In this document: positions 41,223 through 49,420 of the stretch, in pieces
Layout of the letters: each line of letters begins with the position of its first letter
Position numbering within the stretch: the first letter of the stretch is position 1
From: Pseudomonadota bacterium
GTDB lineage: Bacteria; Pseudomonadota; Gammaproteobacteria; Steroidobacterales; Steroidobacteraceae
Assembly: GCA_018241505.1 (NCBI GenBank)
Contig: JAFEDS010000009.1
Coordinates: 496,001 to 560,000, forward strand
Direction of reading: 5' to 3'
DNA length: 64,000 bases
Made by a program: the position numbers and the translations under genes
The notes under the pieces: generated by a model
Databases searched by the model: none
What the model was told of the DNA's origin: nothing
The model's input: only the letters and a program-made list of their open reading frames with translations

Positions 41223-43511
41223 TTACGCGGCGAGCTGGCGAGCCAGTGCGATTTCGACTGAGTCGCCGCCCTGGTTCAGGACATCGAGCCCGCAGTCGGG
41301 CACATCACCCGAGGTGCTTTGCGACACCGTGATCTTTTTCGCCATGAGCGCAAGACACGTCATCTGCGACGTTCTGGCGTAACCCAAGAAGATGACTTTC
41401 ACCGCAAGCTTCTGTCCGATTCGCCAGGAGCGACGGGCGGCCTGTTGGAGCGTGTAAACATTGAACCCGCTCTGCATGAAGACAATCGTTGTAAACTCGA
41501 GCAGGTCCAATCCTGTTTTCACAAGATCGGGATTCGTGATGAGCACATCGATCCCGCGATCGAGCTGCTCGGCGATCCAGTCTTCGCGACGCGAGGTCTC
41601 GACACTGGCACGCAATACCGCAACTTTGAAACCCTGCCCTGTGAGCAGAGTCTGCAATCGCGACATCGTATCCCGCGTACCCGAGTAGATGCTATAGACG
41701 AGGACCTTCCGGCCTGCCGCCTTTTCTTCACGGCAGATCCTGAGCAACTCGCTCTCTTTGGGAGAGAGCTCGTGCTCTTTGAAGATCGATTGCACAAACG
41801 CAAGCAGATTCTTGGTGCGCGGGTGCTTCACCGTTTCCGCGCGAAAACACACATCCGGCCAGGCCAGTAGCACGTTGAGTACGACACCGAGCAGTGTTGT
41901 ATCTCGTCGTGCAAGCGCCTGTCGTAGCTCGGACGTCAGTTTCCCGGCGAGCTGCCCATAGGCGGCTTCCTGTTCGGCATTCATCGCTACTTCCCGAAAC
42001 TCCTCATCATACGGAGGCAGCACATTGCCGCCGATGTCCCGCAGTCTGAGAAAGACCGTGAACGGCAGAATGCAGCGCAAAATGCCCTTCGGACCGAATC
42101 CCGGTGCCTTGACCGTACGCACCGTGACCTTCTTCCCGCGAGCCGTCTTATGCGAGGCCACGTCCTCTTCGCGCGAGGTGTAGATGTCCTTGAGGACTCC
42201 GTGGTCGCGCATGAAAGCAAGCGCAGCGGGCGTGAGACTTCCTTGTCGGCTCGGTCGATAGCCGTCTTCGATCATGCGTGCGGACAGCACCCGGAACAGG
42301 AGGTAGAACAGATCATCGCCATAGCCGCCCATCAGCGTGCCGGTGAGCAACACGACTTTGCGGCATTTGGATGCGAGTACGCCCATGGCCTGCCCTTGTG
42401 CGGAGCCGGCGTTCTTGTATTCGTGCGCTTCATCCGCGATCAGTAGGTCAAACGTTCCCTGTGGCAGGTAGCGCTTCACGTACTCAGAGGGCTGATAGCC
42501 GCCCTCGCCGAAGCCGAATTCCATATTCGACATCGCCCGTTCCATGCGCTGCGCCTGTCGATCTGAGAACACGAGCTCGCCATGGCCATCCATCAGGTTG
42601 ATGAACTCGTACAAGTTGTCGCCGAGCATGGATGCGAGAAACAATTCACCAAATTTCTTCACGAGACGCTGGGCCGTGGCAGGCCCAATCGTTGGAATGC
42701 GCATCAGCGACTTGAGGACCGCCTGAGACTGCTCCTGTGCCGAGGGCGTATGTGGACGCATGAGCGTCCAAAGCGCATCCCGACACTTCTCGTTCGCGCA
42801 ACGGCGTCGAGTTTCCTCGGCCCGCAGCTCGTCCAGGCCAATGGGTTCTCCGTCGAGATCAGTGATGACGGTGCCACATGAAGGGCAACAACCTACGTAG
42901 GCTGGCCAGTCTGGATGCTTTATGCGACGAAGCGCGAAGGCCGGCCGCCAGTGAAAACCCATCCGCATGCGCACGCGCCCGAGGATGAAGAACTCCTGCC
43001 CCTGTGCAGGGACATTAAGTTGCTCGCGCAGCTTGATGAGCTTGACGAGTGTGTCCGGACCGTTGAGCACCCAGACCCTCGCACCGGGAATAGTTTCCTG
43101 AATTTCCCGGCGCCATTTGTAGACCAGATGCGGCGGTGAGAGCACCAGCGTGCGGCGATAGCCTTCCGCATGAAGTACTGCCGCGACTGCGATACCGATG
43201 ACGGTTTTGCCGCAGCCCATCTCGCCGTTGATGATTGCCGCACTTTCGCCGCGTTGCACGAGGAGCTCGGTGACGGCATGAACCACATCGGCCTGGGCGG
43301 GAAACAGTCTTCGCTTCAGACTGTCGAGCACTTGAACGCGATGGGGGCGTGGCTGACCTGCGTATACGGGTGGATTGGTGCGATTGAGCGAGTCGAGCAG
43401 CTCTTCTCCGAACTCGGAGACAAAGTCCGGCAGGCTCCAGGTGAGCGGCGACGGTTCGGTTTCGAGGAGGTCGCTGTCATGCGCGACCTCGGGGAGTGTG
43501 TCGAGTGACAT
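41223..43511 (-). CDS. SNF2/DEAD-like helicase of ICE type
   Basis: A 762-residue superfamily 2 ATPase. Walker A GEMGCGKTVIG near residue 96, a Cys-rich insert (VGCCPSCGTVITD ... RRCANEKCRD, a zinc ribbon), a helix-hairpin-helix-like segment (LMRIPTIGPATAQRLVKKFG), Walker B LLIADEAHEYKNA near residue 358, and motifs V/VI of the helicase C-domain (ITNPDLVKTGLDLLEF, LQQAARRSWRIGQ). The last motif is SNF2-like. It is next to ICE replication and accessory genes and has its own leader hairpin and terminator. It may remodel DNA-protein complexes; defence or anti-defence is possible. Confidence 0.9.
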   Translation of the reverse strand: MSLDTLPEVAHDSDLLETEPSPLTWSLPDFVSEFGEELLDSLNRTNPPVYAGQPRPHRVQVLDSLKRRLFPAQADVVHAVTELLVQRGESAAIINGEMGCGKTVIGIAVAAVLHAEGYRRTLVLSPPHLVYKWRREIQETIPGARVWVLNGPDTLVKLIKLREQLNVPAQGQEFFILGRVRMRMGFHWRPAFALRRIKHPDWPAYVGCCPSCGTVITDLDGEPIGLDELRAEETRRRCANEKCRDALWTLMRPHTPSAQEQSQAVLKSLMRIPTIGPATAQRLVKKFGELFLASMLGDNLYEFINLMDGHGELVFSDRQAQRMERAMSNMEFGFGEGGYQPSEYVKRYLPQGTFDLLIADEAHEYKNAGSAQGQAMGVLASKCRKVVLLTGTLMGGYGDDLFYLLFRVLSARMIEDGYRPSRQGSLTPAALAFMRDHGVLKDIYTSREEDVASHKTARGKKVTVRTVKAPGFGPKGILRCILPFTVFLRLRDIGGNVLPPYDEEFREVAMNAEQEAAYGQLAGKLTSELRQALARRDTTLLGVVLNVLLAWPDVCFRAETVKHPRTKNLLAFVQSIFKEHELSPKESELLRICREEKAAGRKVLVYSIYSGTRDTMSRLQTLLTGQGFKVAVLRASVETSRREDWIAEQLDRGIDVLITNPDLVKTGLDLLEFTTIVFMQSGFNVYTLQQAARRSWRIGQKLAVKVIFLGYARTSQMTCLALMAKKITVSQSTSGDVPDCGLDVLNQGGDSVEIALARQLAA

Positions 43512-43532
43512 GGTGATGCTCCAGAAAGTTAT

Positions 43533-43574
43533 GCGGGGCGATCACCATCCCCTTGCGGGTGGGTGAGGCCCCGC
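43533..43574 (-). promoter_or_regulatory. GC hairpin leader before the helicase gene
   Basis: GCGGGGC (43533-43539) pairs with GCCCCGC (43568-43574); inside, CACC/GGTG and CCC/GGG pair around a GCAA tetraloop read on the minus strand. It stands 21 bases before the ATG at 43511 and leaves CTGGAGC free as ribosome binding site. Confidence 0.6.
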
Positions 43575-43616
43575 ATGGGTGGGAGGAAGGAACGAGATGT
43601 GTTGACCAGCGCGAGC

Positions 43617-43919
43617 CTAGTATTCGCTGGGCAGCAAGGCCGTGGTCGCTTGGCGATCGGCTTCAGTGATGATCCAAAGCGTCACATCGGGTGTGACTTG
43701 ATAGGAGGACAACAGCCGATCGCGGTCACGAAGAGCGACATTGTTCGCTCGGCGATCCGAGTCGCTGAGATCACCCCAATCGCCACTCAAGTGACGGCGC
43801 AGATAGCGCGTTAGATTGAGTGTGCCGTCGTGGACCAACTGCTGCACGCCGGGTGTCATCAAGAGTCGACCGGCTTGAAAGCGCGGACGGCACACAGAGA
43901 GAACGGAACTGGCGATCAT
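43617..43919 (-). CDS. Plasmid-related ICE protein, 100 aa (paralogue A)
   Basis: A small soluble protein with the conserved middle RHLSGDWGDLSDSDRRANN and the end VTLWIITEADRQATTALLP, as in a widespread plasmid/ICE family of unknown function. The next gene upstream (44032-44337) is a clear paralogue (RHLAGDWGDASDARKEMND, MVILTSEDRSLTKLML), so a tandem duplication has occurred. ATG 43919 is preceded by CAAGGAGAC and a leader hairpin. Confidence 0.85.
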   Translation of the reverse strand: MIASSVLSVCRPRFQAGRLLMTPGVQQLVHDGTLNLTRYLRRHLSGDWGDLSDSDRRANNVALRDRDRLLSSYQVTPDVTLWIITEADRQATTALLPSEY

Positions 43920-43947
43920 GGACAGTCTCCTTGATTAAAAGATAGGA

Positions 43948-43977
43948 GGCCATGACACCCCACGGGGTGCATGACCC
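43948..43977 (-). promoter_or_regulatory. GC hairpin leader before paralogue A
   Basis: GGTCATGCACCCC and GGGGTGTCATGGCC pair on the minus strand around a 3-base loop, with one mismatch. The hairpin ends 28 bases before the ATG at 43919. Member of the recurrent leader family. Confidence 0.6.
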
Positions 43978-44031
43978 CGGTTGGGTTGGATAGACGAGGC
44001 CATTTCTGGCTGCGGGTACTTCGGGAGGACT

Positions 44032-44337
44032 TCAGTCGTAGAGGTCGTCGAGGAACTCATTCAGCAACATGAGTTTGGTGAGGCTGCGGTCCTCACTCGT
44101 GAGAATGACCATCTGTTGTGTAGGCGTGACCGGATACCTCGAAACGATGAGGCCGGGACGTTCGAGCGCCGCGTCGTTCATCTCTTTTCGTGCGTCTGAG
44201 GCATCGCCCCAGTCGCCTGCCAGGTGACGCTCGAGGCATTTCAGGATGTCGGCCCTACCTGCGCGGGCAAGAATGACAATGCATTCCGTCATGAACACGC
44301 GGCCGTGTTGGAACCGCGGTGAAGAGCTTGGAGTCAT
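44032..44337 (-). CDS. Plasmid-related ICE protein, 101 aa (paralogue B)
   Basis: Paralogue of the 43617-43919 gene. It shares the GRVFMTECIVILARAG-type start, the RHLAGDWGD core and the MVILTSEDRSLT segment, and ends with an acidic tail (NEFLDDLYD) absent from paralogue A. ATG 44337 is chosen over an in-frame ATG 33 bases upstream inside the leader. Function unknown. Confidence 0.83.
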   Translation of the reverse strand: MTPSSSPRFQHGRVFMTECIVILARAGRADILKCLERHLAGDWGDASDARKEMNDAALERPGLIVSRYPVTPTQQMVILTSEDRSLTKLMLLNEFLDDLYD

Positions 44338-44371
44338 GGCTGTTCCTTTCATGTGATGCCGGAAAGCCATG

Positions 44372-44398
44372 CCGCACTGGGCGAGATGGCCCCAGCGG
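44372..44398 (-). promoter_or_regulatory. GC hairpin leader before paralogue B
   Basis: CCGCTGGG and CCCAGTGCGG pair on the minus strand with a 2-base bulge and a 9-base loop. The plus-strand sequence around it, GATGGCCCCAGCGGGTGGGTGA, has close relatives in the leaders at 43550 and 50045. Confidence 0.55.
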
Positions 44399-44440
44399 GT
44401 GGGTGAAGAGCGATCTGAATCGCTCGCAAGAGTGGTCGTG

Positions 44441-45544
44441 TCAGCGAATGGTGAGTACCTGACCCAAGGTTGCAGAGCCCGGAGTCATGTCCCACGCCCG
44501 AATGACCGGAATGAAGCGATCGGTGAGCACTCGGCTTTCGATGGTCTTGCCGTCCTCGGACTTGGTGTATTCCGTCGTCGAGGACTTCTCCTTGTGCGTG
44601 TCGCCTTTGACCACGAGCGTTCGACCGCTCTTGGCTCGGACGACACCGGAGATCGCACCGGCCGCCAGCGCCAGTGCCAGATGCCAGCGCGAGAGCGCAC
44701 GCGCCGGAGGCCGCAAGGATTGCTGTGCGACCCCCAAGTGCATATCCAGGGAGGGCCACAAGCCCTTCAGCCGTGCCACCTCCGCGGCGAACTGTTCCGG
44801 TTCAAGCGAATTACGATAGAAGTGCTCAGGCTCGGAGAGCGAACTCGGAATGAGGTAAGGCAGGAATGGCCATTCGTGCGGCAGTTCATCCAACTCGGCC
44901 TCGCCGCGTCCTGCTTTGAGCAACATCGCGCGGACCGCTCGTGCGTCGTCAGTCACCTGATCGCGCTGACGGGCACGTCGCCCGAAGATCACAACCTGCT
45001 TGAACTTCGTTTCCACCGCACGGTATGCGCGCAGCTCGACGAAGTGTCGCGTTAGCCAGCCTACGAGCTCCGCATCGAGCGTGTAGACCGGAATGATGAA
45101 GATCAGCACGCCGTCGTACTGTAGGAGCGGAAAGGTGCGCTGGTAGAAGAGCTTCTCGAGCCGAGCGCGGCCATGAAACTCGTAGCCACCGCACTGATCG
45201 CGCACCAAGTCACCATAGGGCGGATTGAGAAAGAGAAGCCCAAAGGCCTGTCGCGAGATGAACGTGTCCATCAGATCGGCGTGAAGACAACGATCGGTCA
45301 GGCGACGTGCATTCGTGGCCCGTTCGAGGTCGTACTCCACCGCGTAGGAACGAACACGATCGCGGCCTAAATCGTGGGCGATCTCGGCAATGGCTGCCGC
45401 TTCGCCGGCACATGGATCCAGAATGCACATCAGACCCGGTGAGGGCTCAAGGGCACTGAGACAGCGCTCCAGCGTCGGTTCGTCGGTGGGAAAGTAGCCC
45501 GCCTTCGCAAAGTTGCGCGCAATGCGTGTGAACATGAGAGCCAT
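44441..45544 (-). CDS. Class I SAM-dependent methyltransferase, DUF6094-like
   Basis: A 367-residue adenine-methylase-like protein: motif I ILDPCAGEAAAIAEIA near residue 42, AVEYDLERATNAR, and catalytic NPPYGD near residue 107, then FIIPVYTLDAELVGWLTRHF. The C-terminal third (residues about 260-367) is an ICE-specific extension without known motif. I recall this family as DUF6094 in ICEs. It may methylate DNA to protect the element in new hosts. ATG 45544 has CAAGGAGG seven bases upstream. Confidence 0.85.
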   Translation of the reverse strand: MALMFTRIARNFAKAGYFPTDEPTLERCLSALEPSPGLMCILDPCAGEAAAIAEIAHDLGRDRVRSYAVEYDLERATNARRLTDRCLHADLMDTFISRQAFGLLFLNPPYGDLVRDQCGGYEFHGRARLEKLFYQRTFPLLQYDGVLIFIIPVYTLDAELVGWLTRHFVELRAYRAVETKFKQVVIFGRRARQRDQVTDDARAVRAMLLKAGRGEAELDELPHEWPFLPYLIPSSLSEPEHFYRNSLEPEQFAAEVARLKGLWPSLDMHLGVAQQSLRPPARALSRWHLALALAAGAISGVVRAKSGRTLVVKGDTHKEKSSTTEYTKSEDGKTIESRVLTDRFIPVIRAWDMTPGSATLGQVLTIR

Positions 45545-45613
45545 AGAGCCTCCTTGAACAGATAGTTCGAGAATGGATTTGAGAGCGCGTACCGCGCTTG
45601 AGCAGCGCGACGA

Positions 45614-46270
45614 TCAAGCGACGCGTGCGAGAACAGAGCCGTGGGACTCCTCGTGGTGGTCGGTGATGCTGAGCACGCCCGAACGGATCAGGTCGCCCAA
45701 TGCGACAGTGAGCGCCGGGACATCCAGTGCGATGCGATACCCTTCAACGGGTCCCAATGCGAATGTCAGCGAGAGCAGCATGCTCTGGGATTGCAGAAGG
45801 TCGAGGACGTTGTCGCGCCAATGAGGCAGGAGAGGCAACGGGCAGGTGTCCTGCACCAGTGACCAGAGCCGTTGCGTGCGTGTGGCCCCGTCTCTGGGAA
45901 GGATGGCGAGCGCAGCGCCGTTCGCCCTGTCAGGTTTGACGCACCGCGAGTCGAGAAGCCATACATGAAGCATTGACCCGAAGAGCGTCCGTTGAAACGC
46001 GCGCGTTGTGCGTTTCTCGAGCCGATCGATGTTGGCAACCGCAACCGGAATGGAAGTGTTCTCCGCGGTCACGAGGTGAAAGTGATCGAGGCCTCTCTCG
46101 GTGGTGCCGAGGGTCAGGCGTGCCAGAAACTCCTGTACTGCGGTGTCGCGTCCCCACAGTGATAGGAAGATCAGATTGTGCGACTCGTCGCATACGCACG
46201 CGTCGGCCATCAAGTCCTGGCATTCGTCGATGCGATAGAGAAACGTCGCAGCATTTGAAGAGGTCGGCAT
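45614..46270 (-). CDS. Conserved ICE protein of unknown function, 218 aa
   Basis: Soluble alpha/beta protein (NLIFLSLWGRDTAVQEFLAR, TTERGLDHFHLVTAENTSIP, HWRDNVLDLLQSQSMLLSLT). No motif that I can name; I believe it recurs in PFGI-like elements next to DUF6094 and DUF3275 genes. ATG 46270 follows CCAAGGAGAC by 5 bases, with an unusual two-way leader hairpin upstream. Confidence 0.78.
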   Translation of the reverse strand: MPTSSNAATFLYRIDECQDLMADACVCDESHNLIFLSLWGRDTAVQEFLARLTLGTTERGLDHFHLVTAENTSIPVAVANIDRLEKRTTRAFQRTLFGSMLHVWLLDSRCVKPDRANGAALAILPRDGATRTQRLWSLVQDTCPLPLLPHWRDNVLDLLQSQSMLLSLTFALGPVEGYRIALDVPALTVALGDLIRSGVLSITDHHEESHGSVLARVA

Positions 46271-46291
46271 GGATGTCTCCTTGGAAAGTGA

Positions 46292-46329
46292 GGCAATCCA
46301 GGCCCTGGCAGGGGCGAGGATTGCCCCTG
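46292..46329 (-). promoter_or_regulatory. Leader with two mutually exclusive hairpins
   Basis: On the minus strand CAGGGGC (46329-46323) can pair with GCCCCTG (46315-46309), or GGCAATCC (46325-46318) with GGATTGCC (46299-46292). Both stems are perfect and share GGC at 46325-46323, so only one can form at a time. The second stem ends 21 bases before the ATG at 46270. Confidence 0.6.
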
Positions 46330-46378
46330 GTCGGGTAGATGAAGTCGCGGTTTGCGTGTCACCGCCTGCGGCGGTTGT

Positions 46379-46669
46379 TCAGAAGAGTGAAAAGTCGATC
46401 AGCCTGGGCGTTTGGATCGTGGCGGCAGTCTCCTCGACTGTCTGACCCTCCCAATGCCCGTCGCGGAAAGTTCTCTCATCGAAATCGAACGCGCCGCCGC
46501 GGTCGATGCTTCCGGTGGGTCCCTCGAGGACCGCGCCGAAAACATCACCGGTATAATCGAGCAGCGTGACGATGCCGGAGCCGGTGTTCACAGCTTTTCC
46601 GGGGTTGCGAGTCAAGTGCTGCCGGTACGCCTCCAGTGCTTCCTGGAAGGTGTAGAGCTTCGATGACAT
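46379..46669 (-). CDS. Small ICE protein, 96 aa
   Basis: ATG 46669 follows AAAGGAGA by 6 bases. The protein is acidic and probably beta-rich (VTLLDYTGDVFGAVLEGPTG, DRGGAFDFDERTF), with a helical start (LYTFQEALEAYRQHL). No family recognised. Together with the 45614 and 46767 genes it forms a run of single genes each with its own leader. Confidence 0.72.
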   Translation of the reverse strand: MSSKLYTFQEALEAYRQHLTRNPGKAVNTGSGIVTLLDYTGDVFGAVLEGPTGSIDRGGAFDFDERTFRDGHWEGQTVEETAATIQTPRLIDFSLF

Positions 46670-46709
46670 GGGAATCTCCTTTTTGAGACACGATGGTGTT
46701 CGGTGAGGA

Positions 46710-46725
46710 GCGCCCGTGAGGGCGC
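46710..46725 (-). promoter_or_regulatory. GC hairpin leader before the 46669 gene
   Basis: GCGCCC/GGGCGC around a 4-base loop (46710-46725), 40 bases before the ATG at 46669. Also placed to end transcripts of the DUF3275 gene upstream. Confidence 0.5.
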
Positions 46726-46766
46726 GTCCCCTTCCAGTGATGAAGTTCGAGCCGCGCGGGCTTGAC

Positions 46767-47390
46767 TCAGGCGGCTTTCAGGTTCCAGTTCTGGCTCGCA
46801 TAGTCGAAGTCGTAGCCCAAGGCATCGAGACGATCCCGCTGCCTTCGCAACAGGCGGCGATCGACGGTGGAGTCGAGTTTGACGATCTGACCGAGAGGCC
46901 AGACTGCGCCGAATAGCGCGGCATCGGCTTGATTAGTCTCCTCCGTCCCCGCAGGGGAGTTGGAAGGAGGCTCATCTCCAAAAGGCGTTGTATCAACGAG
47001 CGGATCGGATGACGGCGGCGTCACGACCGTGATGGGTGCAGCAGGCGCCGCGGTGACCGGTTGTGGTTTCCCGGCCTCCTCGTCGATCGGATCCACTTCC
47101 TGCGGACTCAGACCGTGAGCCTCGTCCTTCGTCAGCGCATCAAGGTTAGACAAAGTCATGCCACCCAACACGGCCCGCATTTCGATGACCATGCGCCCGC
47201 CGGTGGTGTACATCGAGGGGCGAATCTCCGCGATGCTGAAGTCGCCCTCGTATTTGCCTTCGCGGTATTGATCCAGTTCGGCGTTTTTGGTGACGAACTC
47301 GCCGATGCTTGTGGTCAAACGGCCGACGTTGAAATCGCCATTGCGACCGTGGATGGTTTTGATGGCCAGTTGGCCTGGAAGCGTGATCAT
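46767..47390 (-). CDS. DUF3275 family ICE protein
   Basis: The first 90 residues are the conserved DUF3275 core: MITLPGQLAIKTIHGRNGDF, NVGRLTTSIGEFVTKNAELD, YREGKYEGDFSIAEIRPSMY. A Pro/Thr/Ser-rich linker follows (residues about 105-155), then a short C-terminal helical segment. The core is OB-fold-like in pattern and is nearly always adjacent to DUF3577 in ICEs, as here, suggesting a DNA-handling role. ATG 47390 follows CAAGGAC. Confidence 0.93.
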   Translation of the reverse strand: MITLPGQLAIKTIHGRNGDFNVGRLTTSIGEFVTKNAELDQYREGKYEGDFSIAEIRPSMYTTGGRMVIEMRAVLGGMTLSNLDALTKDEAHGLSPQEVDPIDEEAGKPQPVTAAPAAPITVVTPPSSDPLVDTTPFGDEPPSNSPAGTEETNQADAALFGAVWPLGQIVKLDSTVDRRLLRRQRDRLDALGYDFDYASQNWNLKAA

Positions 47391-47425
47391 AGGGGTAGTC
47401 CTTGATTGGGAGATGAAAGAAGGCG

Positions 47426-47452
47426 AAGGCCCCTCCGGGAAAGAGGGGCCTT
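47426..47452 (-). terminator. Hairpin between DUF3577 and DUF3275 genes
   Basis: AAGGCCCCTC (47426-47435) pairs perfectly with GAGGGGCCTT (47443-47452). It begins 13 bases after the DUF3577 stop and ends 36 bases before the DUF3275 ATG, so it can serve both as terminator of the first and leader hairpin of the second. Only a short pyrimidine run follows. Confidence 0.6.
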
Positions 47453-47464
47453 GCTGGTTGAGAA

Positions 47465-47989
47465 CTAAGCGGCCACTTCGGGGGTGGCCACTTCCGACTC
47501 GGGCGGAGGAGTGCTTTCAGCCTCAGCGCCGGTCGGCTCGGACTCGGGCGGCTCGTCGTGAGCCGTCTCTCGCTCGGCGCGGGGTTCGGCCTTGTAGAAC
47601 AGTGTCTTGTCGATCTTGATCCAGGAAATGAAGAGCAAGCGGGCCTTCAGACTCACCCCCGGCTGACCGGCTTTTTCAGGGTTCCTGCAGTCAGCAGGAT
47701 AGGTGAATTGGTCGACCCAGAGATCCCCGAGACGAAACCCGATCAACACTTTTCGTCCGGCTTTGACGGCGTTGCCGCATCGCCGGATCAGATGTTTCGC
47801 GTCGGTGCCGGACACCTTCACGTCAAATCGACAATACTCGACGTCGTCGCTGGGACCATGAAGTGCAGAGATGTCGCACGCTAAGAACGGCTCACCTTTC
47901 CGGGGCTTCACCTCACGAACGCGATTCAAGTAACCCAGGCCGTTGGTGTGCAGGTCGAAGTAAGTCTTACCGTTGGAAGAAGCGGTCAT
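47465..47989 (-). CDS. DUF3577 family (STY4534-type) ICE protein
   Basis: A 174-residue protein with the family core TYFDLHTNGLGYLNRVREVK, KGEPFLACDISALHGPSDDV and LIGFRLGDLWVDQFTYPADC, followed by an acidic Pro-rich tail. The core is OB-fold-like and the family is linked to ICE replication or single-strand DNA handling. ATG 47989 is fixed by CAGGAGA upstream; the open frame further upstream lies in the structured leader. It is the gene from which the recurring leader motif can be named. Confidence 0.93.
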   Translation of the reverse strand: MTASSNGKTYFDLHTNGLGYLNRVREVKPRKGEPFLACDISALHGPSDDVEYCRFDVKVSGTDAKHLIRRCGNAVKAGRKVLIGFRLGDLWVDQFTYPADCRNPEKAGQPGVSLKARLLFISWIKIDKTLFYKAEPRAERETAHDEPPESEPTGAEAESTPPPESEVATPEVAA

Positions 47990-48236
47990 GATGGATCTCC
48001 TGACTGAGTGAGAACGGCAGGAGACACACCCCACCCGGACGGGGAAGGCGTAACCCCCGCGTGGGTTGATGGATCGGATGAACAGGGAAGGATGATCGTG
48101 CATCCATCATCGAGGGTGTCGATGAGCGTTCGCGCAAGGGATGCGAAGCGAACTCGTTTCGATCAACACAGGGTGGACCCTGTGTCGTAGCCTTGAAGAT
48201 CGAGAGCTACCTGGGCATGTTACTGACAGAGGTCAG
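47990..48236 (-). ncRNA. Structured leader of the DUF3577 gene (copy 4)
   Basis: On the minus strand: hairpin CTGAC/GTCAG (48223-48236), GCCCAG, core hairpin GTAGC/GCTAC (48206-48210 with 48187-48191) enclosing TCTCGATCTTCAAG, hairpin ACACAGGG/CCCTGTGT, then TTGATCGAAA, GTTCGC ... GCGCGAACG with CATCCCT between, a TCATCGA/TCGATGA hairpin, GATGGATGC, and GC hairpins next to the ribosome binding site. It aligns block by block with 14173-14381. Between 48237 and the terminator at 48349 nothing else is visible. Confidence 0.75.
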
Positions 48237-48322
48237 CCGAACACGGGCAAAGGCTAAACAGAGGGACGAACGGGTGGCACGTCAGAATCCGCATGCGGAA
48301 CCTCCCCGGATGTGTTACAGGC

Positions 48323-48349
48323 AAAAAAGAGCCCCCACGAGGGGGGCTC
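48323..48349 (-). terminator. Rho-independent terminator
   Basis: On the minus strand GAGCCCCC pairs with GGGGGCTC (48329-48349) and is followed by six T. It lies 63 bases after the stop of the 48413 gene and insulates it from the DUF3577 leader. Confidence 0.88.
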
Positions 48350-48412
48350 AGGAGGGCGCGAAGAGCGAGGGGGTGGGAGGGACCCGTGGGAGAAGGGGTC
48401 CGTCCGCTGCGC

Positions 48413-49420
48413 TCATCCGTGCCAATACACTCCAATCACTTGACTTGCGATGGCCACAACAACACGCTCTGGAGTCCATAGAATCACACGTGTTCCGAGA
48501 AGGAGTCTGCCATCTCGCCCTAGCGCGGCTCGGATGTGCTCAATCAATGCGACCGCAGCATCGATCACTTTCCGACAGTCGTCCCCGCAGGGAGCATCGA
48601 TCGGAAGTGTGTAGAGGCTGTCATCACCCGGGGCCTCCCCCAGCTTGACGACGAAGTAGTCTCCGACATTCTGAGGATTAGTGGCAGCGGACACTGCCTT
48701 GTCGATCCAAGCGCACAGTGCATCCAGCGAGACGGTCTCTGCCTCGATCCAAGTATCCCCGCTAGCAGCATAACGACCGGCGGCCACCTCGGTCGCGGAC
48801 TCGCTGGGAAGTCGAGCGTCTTCGCCGTCCGTAATGAGTATGTATGACTCGCCTGCGCATTCCAGACGCAACGCCATACAACCACCCCCCGTGTGGTAGG
48901 GTTCCAACTTCGGATAGCGCTTACGGACACTCTGCCACTTCGCGGCTGTTTCGCACGCCAATCGAGCATTGGCCTCGACGAGTTCGGCAGCCTCCTGCGG
49001 CATTAACCCATAGTCCTTCGCAGGATCGGCGTCGAAACGTCCACACTCCGAGAGGTATGGGTCTTCGATCGCCATGCCGCGAATCGAATAGGCGTACGCG
49101 GGATCTCCCTTCGCGTTTGTGATGAGTTCCATGGGGCGTTTGAACTGAGACTCTTTGGCGAGCAGCCACGCTGCATCCCACAGCTCGGTATCCGAAGCAC
49201 TGGAGTCGTCCCGAGCGCGCCCGAGGACTGAACGAAAGGCCAATGCCATCATGGCGCTGGCATCCAGATACTCGTGTGACGCACACATCGGAGAGCCTAT
49301 GTAGGCCTTGTTGCGCTCACGCAGTTCAATCAATTCCTCGACCGTGAGTTCATCACGAATCAGGTCCGTGAACGCATCCGCGAGCCGCTGAGGCTGCGAG
49401 ACTTCGGTGGGAGCGCTCAT
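48413..49420 (-). CDS. Hypothetical ICE protein, 335 aa
   Basis: ATG 49420 overlaps the stop of the upstream gene (ATGA); upstream in-frame codons lie inside that gene. Soluble, acidic protein: helical start (LADAFTDLIRDELTVEELIE), then an alpha/beta body (GGGCMALRLECAGESYILIT, ALCAWIDKAVSAATNPQNVG, CRKVIDAAVALIEHIRAALG). I recognise no family. It ends at a strong terminator, so it is the last gene of a two-gene unit with 49417-49986. Confidence 0.78.
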   Translation of the reverse strand: MSAPTEVSQPQRLADAFTDLIRDELTVEELIELRERNKAYIGSPMCASHEYLDASAMMALAFRSVLGRARDDSSASDTELWDAAWLLAKESQFKRPMELITNAKGDPAYAYSIRGMAIEDPYLSECGRFDADPAKDYGLMPQEAAELVEANARLACETAAKWQSVRKRYPKLEPYHTGGGCMALRLECAGESYILITDGEDARLPSESATEVAAGRYAASGDTWIEAETVSLDALCAWIDKAVSAATNPQNVGDYFVVKLGEAPGDDSLYTLPIDAPCGDDCRKVIDAAVALIEHIRAALGRDGRLLLGTRVILWTPERVVVAIASQVIGVYWHG

